A DNA stretch of 64,000 bases, from positions 124,001 to 188,000 of the forward strand of contig KN880439.1 of assembly GCA_000934385.1 (NCBI GenBank), given 5' to 3'. The translations under genes were made by a program, and so were the position numbers. Of this stretch, positions 12,686 through 23,764 are shown piece by piece. The stretch's first letter is position 1, and each line of letters begins with the position of its first letter. The stretch is from Cylindrobasidium torrendii FP15055 ss-10 (taxonomy: Eukaryota > Basidiomycota > Agaricomycetes > Agaricales > Physalacriaceae). The notes below the pieces were generated by a model, which saw nothing but the letters and a program-made list of their open reading frames with translations, had not been told where the DNA came from and ran no database searches.

Positions 12686-13401
12686 CTACGGTGATTGACC
12701 AGGGTGAGCGGTGGCCACAGTTTCGCCTGTTGCGGCGCTCTGCGTGACATCAATGAACCCCTTCTGCTTCGGGTTTGTCATCGTCTTGCGCTTTGAGTGG
12801 TAATCCCGGATAGCCGACCGAATGGCATCCTCGGCGAGCACTGAGCAAGGATTAATGGAAGGACAAACAACATCAGAGTAGAACGCACTAGAGCAATGAA
12901 GCTTTACGGGGGGCAGGCAAAGCTCCTTTGCAATTTCTGTGTTCTTGATTTTGCCAGCCTCCTCGAGCGACAAGCCCTTGACGCGCTCGGTCATGTATGA
13001 GCTAGAGGCGATGGCACTGCCGCAGCCAAAAGTCTTGAACTTGACGTCGGAGATGATTCCACTTTCGTCGACACGAATTTGGAGTTTCATAACATCACCG
13101 CAACTATTGGGGATCGTGAGCAACGATGTCGAGCGAAAGAGCAGATAGAACGCACGCAGGTGCTCCTACAAGTCCAGTGCCAACATCGAAATCACCTTTT
13201 GGCAAAGACCCAACCTGGGGAAAGGTTATCAGATAGGCGCTCCAGGCAGGTTCCAGACCCAAAACTTACATTTCTGGGTCGCTCGTAATGCGAAATGACT
13301 TTTTCGTGGTATCCGCGGGCCAATACAGGTGCAAGAGACACCCTTGGAAGAGTCGGACGGACGGCGGCGCGAGCGGTGCGTGCAAGAGTTGTGCGGAACA
13401 T
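12686..13401 (-). CDS. ISU1: iron-sulfur cluster assembly scaffold protein
   Basis: Mitochondrial IscU-type scaffold on which [2Fe-2S] clusters are built from Nfs1 sulfur. Predicted 186 aa from exons 13401-13270, 13214-13156, 13103-12889, 12840-12686. A basic, Arg/Ala-rich presequence of ~30 residues precedes HEKVISHYERPRN. The three cluster ligands lie in PACGDVM, FKTFGCGSAIASSS and KLHCSMLAEDAI. LPPVK, the known binding motif for the Ssq1/Hsc70 chaperone, directly precedes the third cysteine. The last intron splits the CSM codons, so the MLAEDAI motif exists only after splicing. A C-terminal Thr/Ala-rich tail is longer than in bacterial IscU. Confidence 0.96.
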
Positions 13402-13951
13402 GGTGGCAAAAGACAGGGATCCGAATGCTGACGAAAGGCACCAGTGACCACGCAAAATATCGGGGCCGGCATACGGCTCGGCATCGGCATTGCTGCCAAG
13501 CAGCCAAACGTCATCGTCAATCGCCGCATCGGCCGAGCCGGATCAGTACTGTTGACATGATATCAACTTGATATCATGCGCCTCATTTTGGATTTTGGGC
13601 ATTGGCACGCTTGGGCAACTTTGTTTGCGAGACGCTAAGCGATGGGATGTAGGCAGAATGCATTATGTGACGACAATGTACAGAGAATATGCGAAGCTAC
13701 GTGTACACACAACTGGAGAAGGGCTGGAGGCTATGAGCATCAGCAAATATCCCAATATAACGATAGCGGAGCAAGTGATTTACATACATGTAGTTCGTTA
13801 CAATAAGATAAAATGCGTACTGGAAAAGGCTGCGCGAAAATGGGGTATTGCGATGTAATTCGACGTAAAGTCCTTGTGATCCAAATGCGTGAATGCAGGA
13901 CCCAAACAATCGCGTCGTCGAACGTCGGTATCGAGAGGTGGAGGTAAACGT
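13402..13951. other. intergenic: ISU1 promoter and kinase 3' flank
   Basis: Holds the inverted repeat at 13557-13577. A 96-codon plus-strand ORF (13568-13858) shows no family features and is not called. Confidence 0.5.
13557..13577. repeat. perfect inverted repeat upstream of ISU1
   Basis: Ten-base arms ATGATATCAA and TTGATATCAT around one C, 156-176 bp upstream of the ISU1 start codon. The arms contain GATA cores. It may be a dimeric regulator site; no protein can be named from the sequence. Confidence 0.55.
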
Positions 13952-16125
13952 CTAGAAGCGCATGGGACTGCCGGGGTCCAGAGTCTCCGCGGTTGTCACG
14001 TTATTGGCAAGTGGACTACGGGTATTCGCAACATTGCCGCCTCTCTTGTGTCTGCGTCCAAGAAGAGTGGCACCGTCCATATCCAAATCGAAGCCTTTGG
14101 AAGCGCCTTTGCTTGCCCTAGCCTTCGTGACCGCTGACGAGTTTGGAGGAGGCATTGACCTGCCAGGCTCTGGTGTCTCTTCGTCTTCGTCCTCTTCATC
14201 ATCCTCGTTGAGACCTTGGAGGAATCCACGCTGGCCCGCACCTCCGCGACCCTTGTACTTGCGGCGGCGTGCACCCTCCTCCTCCATCCGGTGAACGGCG
14301 TAAGTGACATCAAAGGCCTCTTTCAACGCAGCAACACCAGGACTGCGGCCTTCGGCACGCCCTCCTTGAGCGGCGGACAGAAGTGGTGAGTCCAGCGGCG
14401 CCTGGCGGAAAGGCGTGTTATTGTTGTACGTGAATGGGGTGGGAGGCGGCGCCGGTGCCGGCGCTGCGTTGCACCACGGATGTGCGAGAAATTCGTCAAT
14501 GGTGTAGCGTTGTGCCGCATCAACACAGAGAAGATGTTGGATAAGGTCCTTGGCTAATAACAGTTTAGCGATGGCATCCTGATATTTAATGCACACTTAC
14601 CAGTGCCGCTGATATCGTCCCACCAAGGGCTCAGGAACGTATAGTACCCACGGGCGACCTTCTCAGTGAGAACGTTGATGCTTTCATCGTAGAAGGGCGG
14701 GAAGCCACATAAAAGTGTATACAGAACACATCCAAGCGCCCACATATCGACGCTCTTGCTGTAGCGTTCGTCTTTCACGATCTCCGGCGCAGTATAACCG
14801 ACGGTCCCACAAGGGGTCATTGTTTGTTCGTCCCAGACAACCTTGCTCAGACCGAAGTCAGCAATCTTCACGCGACCTATTCCGCCTCCGCCGACACCAG
14901 GGATGAATTCGCCTTCATCTTGTTTGTCTTCATCGTAGGGACGCTGGATTGGCTGCTTAGACGGAATGATGGGAATCCGGGCGAAAAGTAGATTTTCGGG
15001 CTTGATGTCGCGATGCACGACTCCGCGCTCTTCGTGCAGGTAACGAATGCCGTTTGCGACTTGTAAGATGACATGCCTCGACAGATTTTCGGAGAAATAA
15101 GTCAGCTTGACAATTTGGTGGAAAAGCTCTCCGCCATCCATGACTACGGCAGCGAGGTTAGTTGTTGCACAAGCGATATCAACAGCACACACGTTCAAGG
15201 ACAAGGAAATAGTGTTCTGGCGATTCGGAGAATGAAATGAGCTTGACGACGGATGGATGATGGGTGCCTCTCATGATTTGAACCTCTGACGAAGCATGTT
15301 AGATATTGTGGCGCCTGCGACGCTGCGATGACGCACCCTTCAGAATGTTGGCGCGCTGTGCAAGGGCAGCAGTCAGCATAACCTGCTATGCTATACACAC
15401 AAACAAGGAAAAAGCACCTCTGCAGCGCGTGGCTTTTTCTTGAACTTCGGGTTGAGGTGTTTGTCACCTTCCTGAGAAGCAAGCCCGCGCCGGTCAGTGT
15501 GAGGTAGAAAGCGGAGCGAGGAGGAATATGGACGAGGATCGCCTACTGACCTGCTGAGCATTCAATTCGAACTTGCGAACAACCTTGACTAAATTCGTAG
15601 GTCAAATGAGGAAATGGTCGGTGACCGGTGCTGATGCGTACCAGCAACGTTTTGCTTGGATGTCGAATCCACGGCGCGATAGACATTCGAGAAGGCGCCG
15701 CTGATGTACGGATCAGACGAGGATATCAAAGCAACCAAAAGCCAAAAGGAACTTACTCTCCCATTTTCTCCTCTAGGCGGAATCGCTCCAGGCCCTGGTA
15801 GGAAGGCATCTGTGATTGAGCCTCTCGTTCTTGCCTCACGATCTGCTCTGCGGCTTCACGAGAAAGTAATATGTCTGCTTGAGGGGTTGCTGGGGTCGGC
15901 GAAGCGGTTTGGCCATGCGATGACGAGGCGGTGGCAACGGGGGCGTCGTTGCCCGGCTTTGGAGATCCGTGCTGCTGTTGTGGCTGTTGCTGCTGATGAT
16001 GCTTTCCATGTCGGATGAGGTCTATAAAGGAGTTGAGGGCGCGGATATTCATGGTGGTAGTGCAGAAGGAAGAAAGGGATATTACTTTTGAATGCGTCAA
16101 CTACGCCGGTGGCTGATGAAGGCAT
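13952..16125 (-). CDS. CAMK-family protein kinase, Rck2/Srk1 type
   Basis: Predicted 570-aa serine/threonine kinase from nine exons: 16125-16086, 16021-15757, 15700-15642, 15588-15551, 15471-15418, 15355-15337, 15285-15193, 15143-14601, 14553-13952. Motifs: Gly loop GDGAFSNVY, catalytic Lys in VAVKVVRKFE, HRDIKPENLLF, DFGLSK, and activation loop MTPCGTVGYTAPE. Between PENLLF and DFG lies a ~40-residue insert ending DEGEFIPGVGGGGIG, a hallmark of Rck2/Srk1 kinases. Those are targets of the Hog1/Sty1 stress MAP kinase and act on translation and the cell cycle. The N-terminus carries a Gln/His tract and the C-terminus an Asp/Glu tract plus basic stretches. Stress-pathway membership is inferred from the family. 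Confidence 0.93.
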
Positions 16126-16971
16126 GGTGGTTAGACGCCAATCGGTCTAGAATGACAAACTGATGCATCTGCGTTGACGTCATGAATGCGCTCCACCCAC
16201 GCAGCGCCACACATACAAAAGGTACAACTATTAATGCTCAAAAATCCCTTGGTCAATTGTGAGAGCGTGCCGCTACAATTCCAATCGCACCTCTCAGGGA
16301 AACGACGCAGGAAGCTTTACCTGGGGCCTTCTTGTTACTAAACTGAAAATGAACCAACTTCTCGAGTTCCTCTTCAACCATTTCTGGACGCAGATGACGC
16401 TCCGCATGCATATCCAATTACCAAATCTCCTTAACGCTCGCAGTACGCCCCATTCTCGTCATTCAAACGCGTATGCTCCTGTGCAGTGCACACACATTCG
16501 ACTTGACTACGTCACCCAGTTGCGGAAAACCAGCGCCGCGTCTGTGCAGAGGTTGAATGTTGTGGTTCAATGTTCAACTACAGCGCCATTGCAACAGCAC
16601 TAGTCCCAGGTCGTTGCGTTACGAGCTATAGATGCATATAACTGATAAAGTCCATCCACTCAAGTTACAGTACAAGCTGTTGTCAAAGACCAGTCCCCTC
16701 GGAGCCGAGGTCCAACTGGTGGAAAGTGTTGAGTCTGACCTTGTGAGGCGTATGAGATTTAACGAGACTCGGCGACAGATATGGTAAATCAGTATCTCTT
16801 CGATGGTACAAACAGCGGTATATAACTGGTTACAGATGTTTCATACAAGCCACGCAAGCTATACTGGGTATTGTGTGTCCATCCTAACCAATATTTTCGT
16901 CTTTCCATCATTTCGTATCGTTAAACAACTCCAGACACTCGACAAGCCTTTGGGACAGTAGAGAACGCATT
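16126..16971. other. intergenic
   Basis: About 850 bp between the kinase start and the GH45 3' end. A 114-codon plus ORF at 16259-16603 has no recognisable features. Nothing else is seen. Confidence 0.5.
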
Positions 16972-17971
16972 CTAGGTACGAGAGCAGCCAGTAATGGAGG
17001 TGAGCTGGCTGGGACATGCGACGGCCTGGAAGTCAAGCGTTGGGTTGTCGGCGCCCTCGAACCAATCTGAAGTTGTTAGCATTGTTTTCTCCATGGATAA
17101 TGGACTAGCATACCGAAGCGGAACTGGCAGCCGGCTTGGACTGAGCTCGGAAGCTTGGAGCATTCCTCGCGCGAGGAAACACCTCCGTATTGTGCACCCT
17201 GCGTGAATAATCAGTCTTTGTCCTTCTTGGTACACGATTAGACGCACTCCATCCCACGAGCCAAACTCGGAAGCACAGCCATTGAAAATACCAACACCAC
17301 CTCCCGGAATCATCAAATCAAACTGGTTTCCTCCTAGGTCTCCTCCCGTGTTCGTGGCCTGAACAATCATCTTCTTTCCCGCAATGGAGGTCGATGTAAA
17401 GGTGAGCTCGTAGCACTGGCAGCACCAGGAAGCCTCGTTCGAGCCCGCGATGTTGACAGCAGCGAACCCATAAGCAGTATTGTCGTCGACCGCAAAGGGA
17501 CTGTTGTTGGTGCAACTGTAAGTGTATCTTCAGTAGGAGAGGTCTGAGTCCAAAAATTCATATAACATACGCGTAAGCAGATCCACCATCGCAGCCAGAT
17601 TTGGCGTCTGGGTCGCTCAGAGGGCGATCAGACGCGTCGCACGTTCCTACTGGGGCTGTAACTGAGAAAATAGGCATTAGTGAAAACGTCTGATGTATGG
17701 AGCAAATCCCTACCTGATGCCTTTCCACTGCAGGGAAAAGAGTATCAGTTTCGACATATTAGATTCTAGAAGTCCGCCGGCAATGTAGAAGAGAACGCGA
17801 TCACGTGCCGATCGTCGACACAAACAATGCGAGCCAAACACAAAAGTAAACGGACCTCCAAGCACACGAAGTCTTGCAGCAGTCCCAGTACCTCGTACTG
17901 GTTCCACTTCCAGACTGGGCAATGGCAGAAGCACCAAATGCAAGGAGGATCAGAGCGCTGTAGGAGAACAT
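16972..17971 (-). CDS. GH45 endo-beta-1,4-glucanase, secreted
   Basis: Predicted 222 aa from exons 17971-17856, 17727-17714, 17661-17571, 17515-17248, 17198-17114, 17066-16972 (669 nt, in phase). A signal peptide of about 18 residues (MFSYSALILLAFGASAIA) targets it for secretion. The signature STRYWDCCKTSCAW holds the catalytic aspartate, and NQFDLMIPGGGVG holds the second. Many cysteines match the disulfide pattern of GH45. The enzyme cleaves internal bonds of cellulose or glucomannan. There is no cellulose-binding module or linker, as in short basidiomycete GH45 proteins. Exon 2 is only 14 nt. It fits a plant-biomass-degrading lifestyle. Confidence 0.95.
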
Positions 17972-18804
17972 GTCGTAGTGCAGTATCAAGGCCAACATTG
18001 GTGATCTTATATACCTTTTCAAGGGCACCCGGACCAACGTCGCCAGTGGAAACGAGTGATCTGGAAACCACCCAGTCGTTTCACCGTCTCCGAAGTTCCT
18101 CCACTCCACAGAAAAATAGACTCGGGGAATATCTGGTGATTTAGCAGTGGTTTACGATGGCCTGTGACCTGCGGATAGGTCAAAAAAATCAGAAAAAGGT
18201 GGAATTTCGGTGTCTAGCGGCGCAGACTGTGTGCGGGGCGCGACAGCACCAGTCTTCTTTCTCTTGGGAGCCGTCTTCCCAGAATTATTGTTTACGATGA
18301 ATGATAGGTCTGGCAGAAAGCTACCATATGCCATGCTCATCAAACGGCGCCGCTATCTCTGTTTCGATGCGTTTAAATTATGAAGTTACCACTAACGCTG
18401 TAGGGCACGCGCGTGCGCCGCATGCTGACGCTGTCAAACTCCTTCAAGGTCACCTTGGATATCCATTTTTGGGTGTAATGTGCGGAACAGTCACCCGAGA
18501 GATACGAAGTTCATATCTTTGCTGGCTGACAGGCAAGGGTGGGTCTTTGCACTACACTGGATACCGTATGGGTCGACCACTTTGCAGGTGGCCTGGACGT
18601 CGAGGAACTACGAAACATCTCCGGTCGCCTTGATACTCCTGGGCCAGATGATTGCAGAACCATGGAATGCCCGTACATCGCTCCGTTCTGTTCAGTCATT
18701 TGTGACATCCAAGTCATCTGAGACGCAACATGCACTAGGATTCAGGCTTCCAACTACCTGTGATATAACAAGGACGCCTTTGAAAAACGTTTGACCACAA
18801 AGCT
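17972..18804. other. intergenic, unassigned short ORFs
   Basis: Contains overlapping short ORFs on both strands, such as minus 18152-18343 and plus 18480-18794. None resembles a family I know. Apart from the TATA-like box near 18010, nothing is supported. Confidence 0.45.
18006..18013 (-). promoter_or_regulatory. TATA-like box of the GH45 gene
   Basis: TATATAAG on the minus strand, 35 bp upstream of the GH45 start codon. A clear TATA element suits a strongly regulated secreted-enzyme gene. The 5' leader would be very short. Confidence 0.45.
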
Positions 18805-20570
18805 CTATTTCTTCCCAGGAACAAAGGAGAATGTCCCTTGAGAGAACCACTTGTCGTTTGCCGCCTTGACTCGCTCAGCAGCAGCAGCGCGGTTGAGCGC
18901 AAATCCTACAGCTCATATCAGAACGTGCATACACAACACCTTCAAAACGAGCCACTGACCTTGTGCTGGCGTAACGCTGAGCGAAGTAGATGTGCCAGAC
19001 GATGCTTGCGCACTGCGAGCGAGCATCGCAGTACGAGCCTTGTTTGCCTTGGACATCTTCGCCCTTGATCTGTCCTCCCCAGCCCCAGCACGCACTTTCC
19101 CAGTGCCAATCATACCCATACCCTTAGTTTCATCGAACGCACCGACTTCTTCCTCGGCCTCTCCGAACGCCATACGATTCTGCAGTTTTCTCAACTCGGT
19201 CTGGGCATGAGCTTCCTTTGCTTTGCGAGCCCTACGAAGAATGAGACAATGCCAGCCAGTGGGAGAAACCACTCACCGCTTTCCACCGCGACGTTTCTTG
19301 GGACCATCCCCAGGAATAGGTAGTGCCTTGATAACCTTACTTGGAGGCGGGGCAGCCAGGCGGTCAATGTGTTTCTCTATCTTGTCACGTAAAGTCTCTC
19401 CATAAGAACCTGCCCAGACGTTTAATTGAGAGATGGAAGAGGAGAGAAAACATAAGACACCGACCATCACGTAGCTTTCTTTCGAGATCCATGCGCGCTG
19501 CCAATACCACTTTGGCGCCCACTGTCCGCTGTACTTTCATTTGGTAGTCTGGTGGTGTCGTCGCAACAAGCTCGGACTGGAAGATGAATCCGGTGTGCTT
19601 CTTCTGTGTAACTGTAGAGAATCCAGCAGCAATCTTCTTCTGCGCACCAAGAAGATGTACGTTGCAAGCAGGCATTTTCGCAAGGGAATTGAGCCCACCA
19701 GCGACACCCAGTAGCTTTGCAGCTGTTGTCGTGCCGACAATGACGGAGACGTTGGGCGCAAGGACGTTCATTCGAGAACTAACGTAGAGAAAGATCTTCT
19801 TCCTGGCCTCCTCCAGCCTGTCTGCTAAGTCGCAGGCACGACTGACGGCTCCCCAAGCGGCATTCGAGAGCTGTTTACCGGGAGATGTTGTCGCAGTCAC
19901 CATTACAGACATAATGATTGCTGGGGGAAGGACACCTTGAAGGTCAACCTTCGTCAAATTCTCGTGGTTGGCGAGGGTGCGAACGGCGCGAATATACGTA
20001 GCAGCATCTGGCACTAGCTGTTCCAGCTCGGGGAACCTAATAGCATAGTGATCCCGTATAAACTAGTATCGTGTCAGCGGGCATCTCGTGAAAAGGCAGC
20101 ACACACACCTTGTGAACCATTAGAATCTCATTGTCAATCTCAACCGACAGGTTGTTGGCCACAACGATAACGTTATATTCGGGGTTCAGGTGTGCCGGCT
20201 GTGCCATAGCCTCCGCAGAGCTTGGTGTTGATTGATACTTGTCGATTTCGGCCAGTAGTTCAGTCATGCGCTTGCTGCCATCCAATTTCGCGACCTTCGA
20301 CACATCCTCCACACCACCTAATTCCATCCGCTGTACATCTTCTGCATCCAGCTCCTCGGCCGGCCGAACTCCTCCGGGAAGAACAAGCCCAGTGGCATCT
20401 GCATCTGACTGGCCTTCACCATGGCCTTCGTCCTCGTCTTCACCGTCAGACATGTCAGCGTCGTCTGTAGCCTTTCGTTTCTGAGGAACAGTGACCTGCT
20501 CCTCTTCTTCTTCTCCGCCGGAAGAAAGCCCATCCAGATCGTTAAGTAAGTCATCAGCAAGGTCCGCCAT
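18805..20570 (-). CDS. PRP31: U4/U6-U5 tri-snRNP splicing factor Prp31
   Basis: Predicted 521 aa from exons 20570-20109, 20062-19465, 19409-19277, 19231-18960, 18905-18805 (1,566 nt). It binds the 15.5K protein on the U4 5' stem-loop and tethers U4/U6 to U5 in the nucleus. An acidic N-terminus (Asp/Glu/Ser) is followed by the NOSIC helices around [19 protein letters not shown]. The Nop domain has [20 protein letters not shown] and the conserved [14 protein letters not shown]. The Prp31 C-terminal region runs from KKRRGGKR through [19 protein letters not shown] to the FVPGKK end. All parts are in the family's usual order and length. Confidence 0.96.
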
Positions 20571-21213
20571 GGTAGTGTTCGTTAAGTGCCCGTATAGCTC
20601 GATCAAACGTGACTTGGGACTGTGACTTGTGTGGCCAGATGAGCTAATGTGCAGCAGCTTAACGTCGCGAATTTATTTGTGTCCTATACTTATTAGGTAG
20701 CGAATGCAGAAGCATGAAACTCTATCCCGAATACCTCGGAGCACATCGGTTTCGCGGTATTCAGCTATAGCCAGTATCTATCGTCTACTCTGTCCAGAGC
20801 TTCTTGCGGTCGGTCAATGATGTGAAAGCTCTTCTACTCTACGAACATCCTGGCTAATGCCACGCTAGCGCTAGAGCATCGGAAAACATTCAGAAATTGC
20901 GATGACAGGCAAAAGAAAATGAGATAATATAGTACACATTGAAGCTATGGACATCCCCCCAATAGCCTAGTTACATCCGAGGTAAAGAGTGAAGGTAAAT
21001 GAACGCGAGAGTGAAATGAGTGTGTGGGTATCGTAACTTCAGAAAATATAATGATACCGGTAAGTTAGTCAACGAGTGAGTAGGAGGTTATTGTGGTTGT
21101 ACAAGTGGTGTCCGAATAAGCTAAACTTAAGCCAGTCCGCAGGGAAAAAAATAGATGATTACAGATATCGTATAAATGTCCAGCGATGAGAGAACTCAGA
21201 GGACGGGGAGTGA
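20571..21213. other. intergenic, 5' flank of PRP31
   Basis: About 640 bp without a credible ORF, RNA gene or repeat. Confidence 0.55.
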
Positions 21214-22318
21214 TTACCGTACCTCTTCCATTTCCCCGAGGAATGCCATCCTCTCCTCCTCGCTGCCAGTAGCGTCAGAATCATCAATCTCACCGTCGAC
21301 GCGTTTCCGCACGACGTATGCGATGTAGAAGAATATCCCAACACACATCACTAGCCCGGCTATCGTCCACGTCTTTCCGAGCGTGTTGTCGTCTTTATCG
21401 TCGTGGGACGCAAAATTGTGCAGGCTTGCGCCGATACTCGTGTGGATAGCTGTCTTGAAAAGGCTCAGTGCCGTGACACTGGTGTAGGTCGTGATGCTCA
21501 TGCCCTTTGCGCCGGCAAGGAGGACATTCATGACATTGTAAGGATATGGGGCGACGCGAACAGCGAACAGTAGCCGCGGGTTGCGCTCGATCGCGCGAAT
21601 GGCTTTGGCGCATGATGGGGACGCAGCGAGGAACGAGTGAATATGCGGTAGACAGAAAGACATGCGAGAGACAAGGAATACGCCCAGGGCGCCAGAAAGA
21701 GCGGCGAAGTATGATACTACGAAGCCCGTTGTGTTGCCGAAGGTATACCCTGTGATAGGATGAGCAACGGGTCGCCATGAAGGGAATAATGCTAGCGCAC
21801 CAGCAAGAATTATTAGGGTTGAATAAAGAGGAAAAGGCGCTAGAATAAGGTCAGAAAGGTAGCGCAGAAGGTGGCATGGTACGTACGGATGCAGGTTATG
21901 AAGATCAGGGCGAATAGGACTGCCTCGCCGTGATTGCTGGGCTCTTTTAACCACATAGAAAGCGTGTCCAGACCTGAATATGAAGGTGTCAGTCGACGGG
22001 GACGGACGACGACGAGGGAGTGCAAGGCAACGTACCAGTGAACAGCTCTTCTTTATACCATCCTATCGCGACGAGGAAACCGAGACTTGTTGCTGCGTAC
22101 GCGATAACAGGTAACCATGCCCGAAAGTTCCTGCGCTTCCTGCAGTCCAGACAGCGGGAAGGCACATGTTGGCTCTGAGTCGGGCAGCCGAGCTCCAGGT
22201 CGAGGTGAGACGATGGTCGAGACGATTTCTCGTCAAGGGCGCTTTCTTCTTGGTCTATTGGTAGATATGGGTACGACGAGGTCGCTGACGGTCCGTAATG
22301 GTGGTACGACGAGGCCAT
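21214..22318 (-). CDS. TVP38/TMEM64 (VTT-domain) membrane protein
   Basis: Predicted 331 aa from exons 22318-22036, 21973-21887, 21839-21214. The cytosolic N-terminus (~65 residues) is followed by a first helix (LPVIAYAATSLGFLVAIGW). The VTT core includes GLDTLSMWLKEP, IITLL-like helices, PFPLYSTLIILAGALALFP, TGYTFGNTTGFVVSYFAAL and VAPYPYNVMNVLLAGAKGM. A last helix and an acidic tail close the protein. Yeast Tvp38 sits in Golgi vesicles. VTT relatives such as TMEM41B and VMP1 are lipid scramblases, so lipid transfer in the secretory pathway is possible but not shown here. Confidence 0.88.
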
Positions 22319-23075
22319 GGTCCTGCACGATGCGACGAGAAGCTGTTTTGCGATTTGTGGTGAGAGAGGCAGCAAAGGGGTAGTAGCCGTGCGGGTAGTG
22401 GCTAAAAATGTGATCGGTGCTACGGTCCGGCCTTACGTGCGCTGCGGGGGTGCTTCAAATTTTGGGTGTACAGCAGAGAGACGGAAAGCCAACGCGGGAG
22501 AGCCCCGCAGCAGCCAGGTATTTATGTCCCTGCACCCACTTTATCCCCGAAATCGGTCGAATAGATATCCCGCAGAGATATTCAAAGTATGACATCAAGG
22601 TTACTACGCCCGACGAAGGCTCAAAATTAAATAGATTAATGCATATTAAGAGGCTTGGAAAGGCCAGGTAAAGGCTTCGAGGTAGCCCAACATCATGACT
22701 TGGATGCACATTGACACTCCGGGACGCTCGTCCGGCAACGAGCTACGTCTAGACAGATGTTCACTCGGATGACGAACATTCGTCCTCGAATGCTCACTCC
22801 GTGAATGCTGAACTTTCGAGTAGTCCATCTATCGAAAGCCCGACTAATCTCAAAGGAGCACGGACAGCGCTGGTAACCTCGAGGCTCTATTGGTTTCATT
22901 AATGTCTAATCCGGGTGAGCTACGCGACGAATGGGTATACGACTTGCGCAAGAAAGCAAAAACGCAACGATAACAGTGGTAGTCAGTTGTCGCATGCATC
23001 GAGCAACGAGGGCGCATTGTGCAACTAGCGACTATGGCCAAAGATACCTCAAAGGCAATTCTTACCGCTACCAGT
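22319..23075. other. intergenic with two GAAnnTTC pairs
   Basis: About 760 bp without a credible gene. GAACATTC at 22774-22781 and GAACTTTC at 22810-22817 are heat-shock-element-like half-site pairs, about 460-500 bp upstream of the VTT-protein start. Confidence 0.45.
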
Positions 23076-23588
23076 CTACGCAACGCGGATCGCGAATGCA
23101 ACACACACGCAAGTAATCGCGTCCTGCAGCTGCTTTAGGCTACGCATTTATTGAATGCATGAAACGCACGTTCGAGTATATTTCCTGGACCACTTGATCT
23201 GCTTCCTCCCAGTGGCACGAAATATCTGCGCGCGCGCCTTGACCACGATTCTCAGCAATGTGGGTTAGGACGATGTATTTGCTGAATAGTAGTCAGAGCG
23301 AGTCGTCCAAAGGGCGGAATGTACACACAATCCTGACGCCTTGATTTCTAGCATGCGTTCTTTCACACGGTTCCGAATTTCAGACATTTGCTGGGGGGTG
23401 GGAGGCGTTGCTTTCACGGAACTAGATACAGAGGAAGACGTAGAGTTGGTCGTTGTCGATGGTGAGAGTGTTGAAGACAAGAGTGCTTTAATGTACGGTT
23501 TGACCTGGTCGGCTGGGAATGCATCGGGATTCGGGGATGTTGATGCGTTTCCAGGATTAGGTGATTGTGGTGGACGCGGGGAAGACAT
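23076..23588 (-). CDS. Tctex-type dynein light chain
   Basis: Predicted 139 aa from exons 23588-23329, 23281-23170, 23123-23076 (420 nt). After a Pro/Ser/Thr-rich N-terminus it has the Tctex1 fold: IRNRVKERMLEIKASGFKYI, VLTHIAENRGQGARADISCHWEE with the domain's conserved tryptophan, and the final strand ITCVCVAFAIR. The family forms dimers on dynein intermediate chain and adapts cargo for microtubule transport. The last 48-nt exon is essential: reading through its intron replaces the final beta-strand with an early stop. It lies head-to-head with PEX11, 176 bp between start codons. Confidence 0.88.
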
Positions 23589-23764
23589 GAATAACACGAT
23601 GAGTGGAAATACGAGTGAAGGCCAGAGTTGGTGCTGATGGTGTCCGGTAAACCAGTCAATCGCGTGTCTGCCGGGCCTTACTCCGGGGAGCCGGCCAACT
23701 GGAGTCTGTCTCTTTCCTGCGCCCACTACCACGCACCCCGCCAACATCTGATATACCTCCGGGA

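Noticed and set aside
13568..13858. 96-codon plus ORF next to the ISU1 inverted repeat
   Set aside because: No domain, no signal or membrane pattern, and it lies in the 3' flank of the kinase gene.
18480..18794. 104-codon plus ORF between GH45 and PRP31
   Set aside because: Competing open frames on both strands and no recognisable sequence; likely chance.
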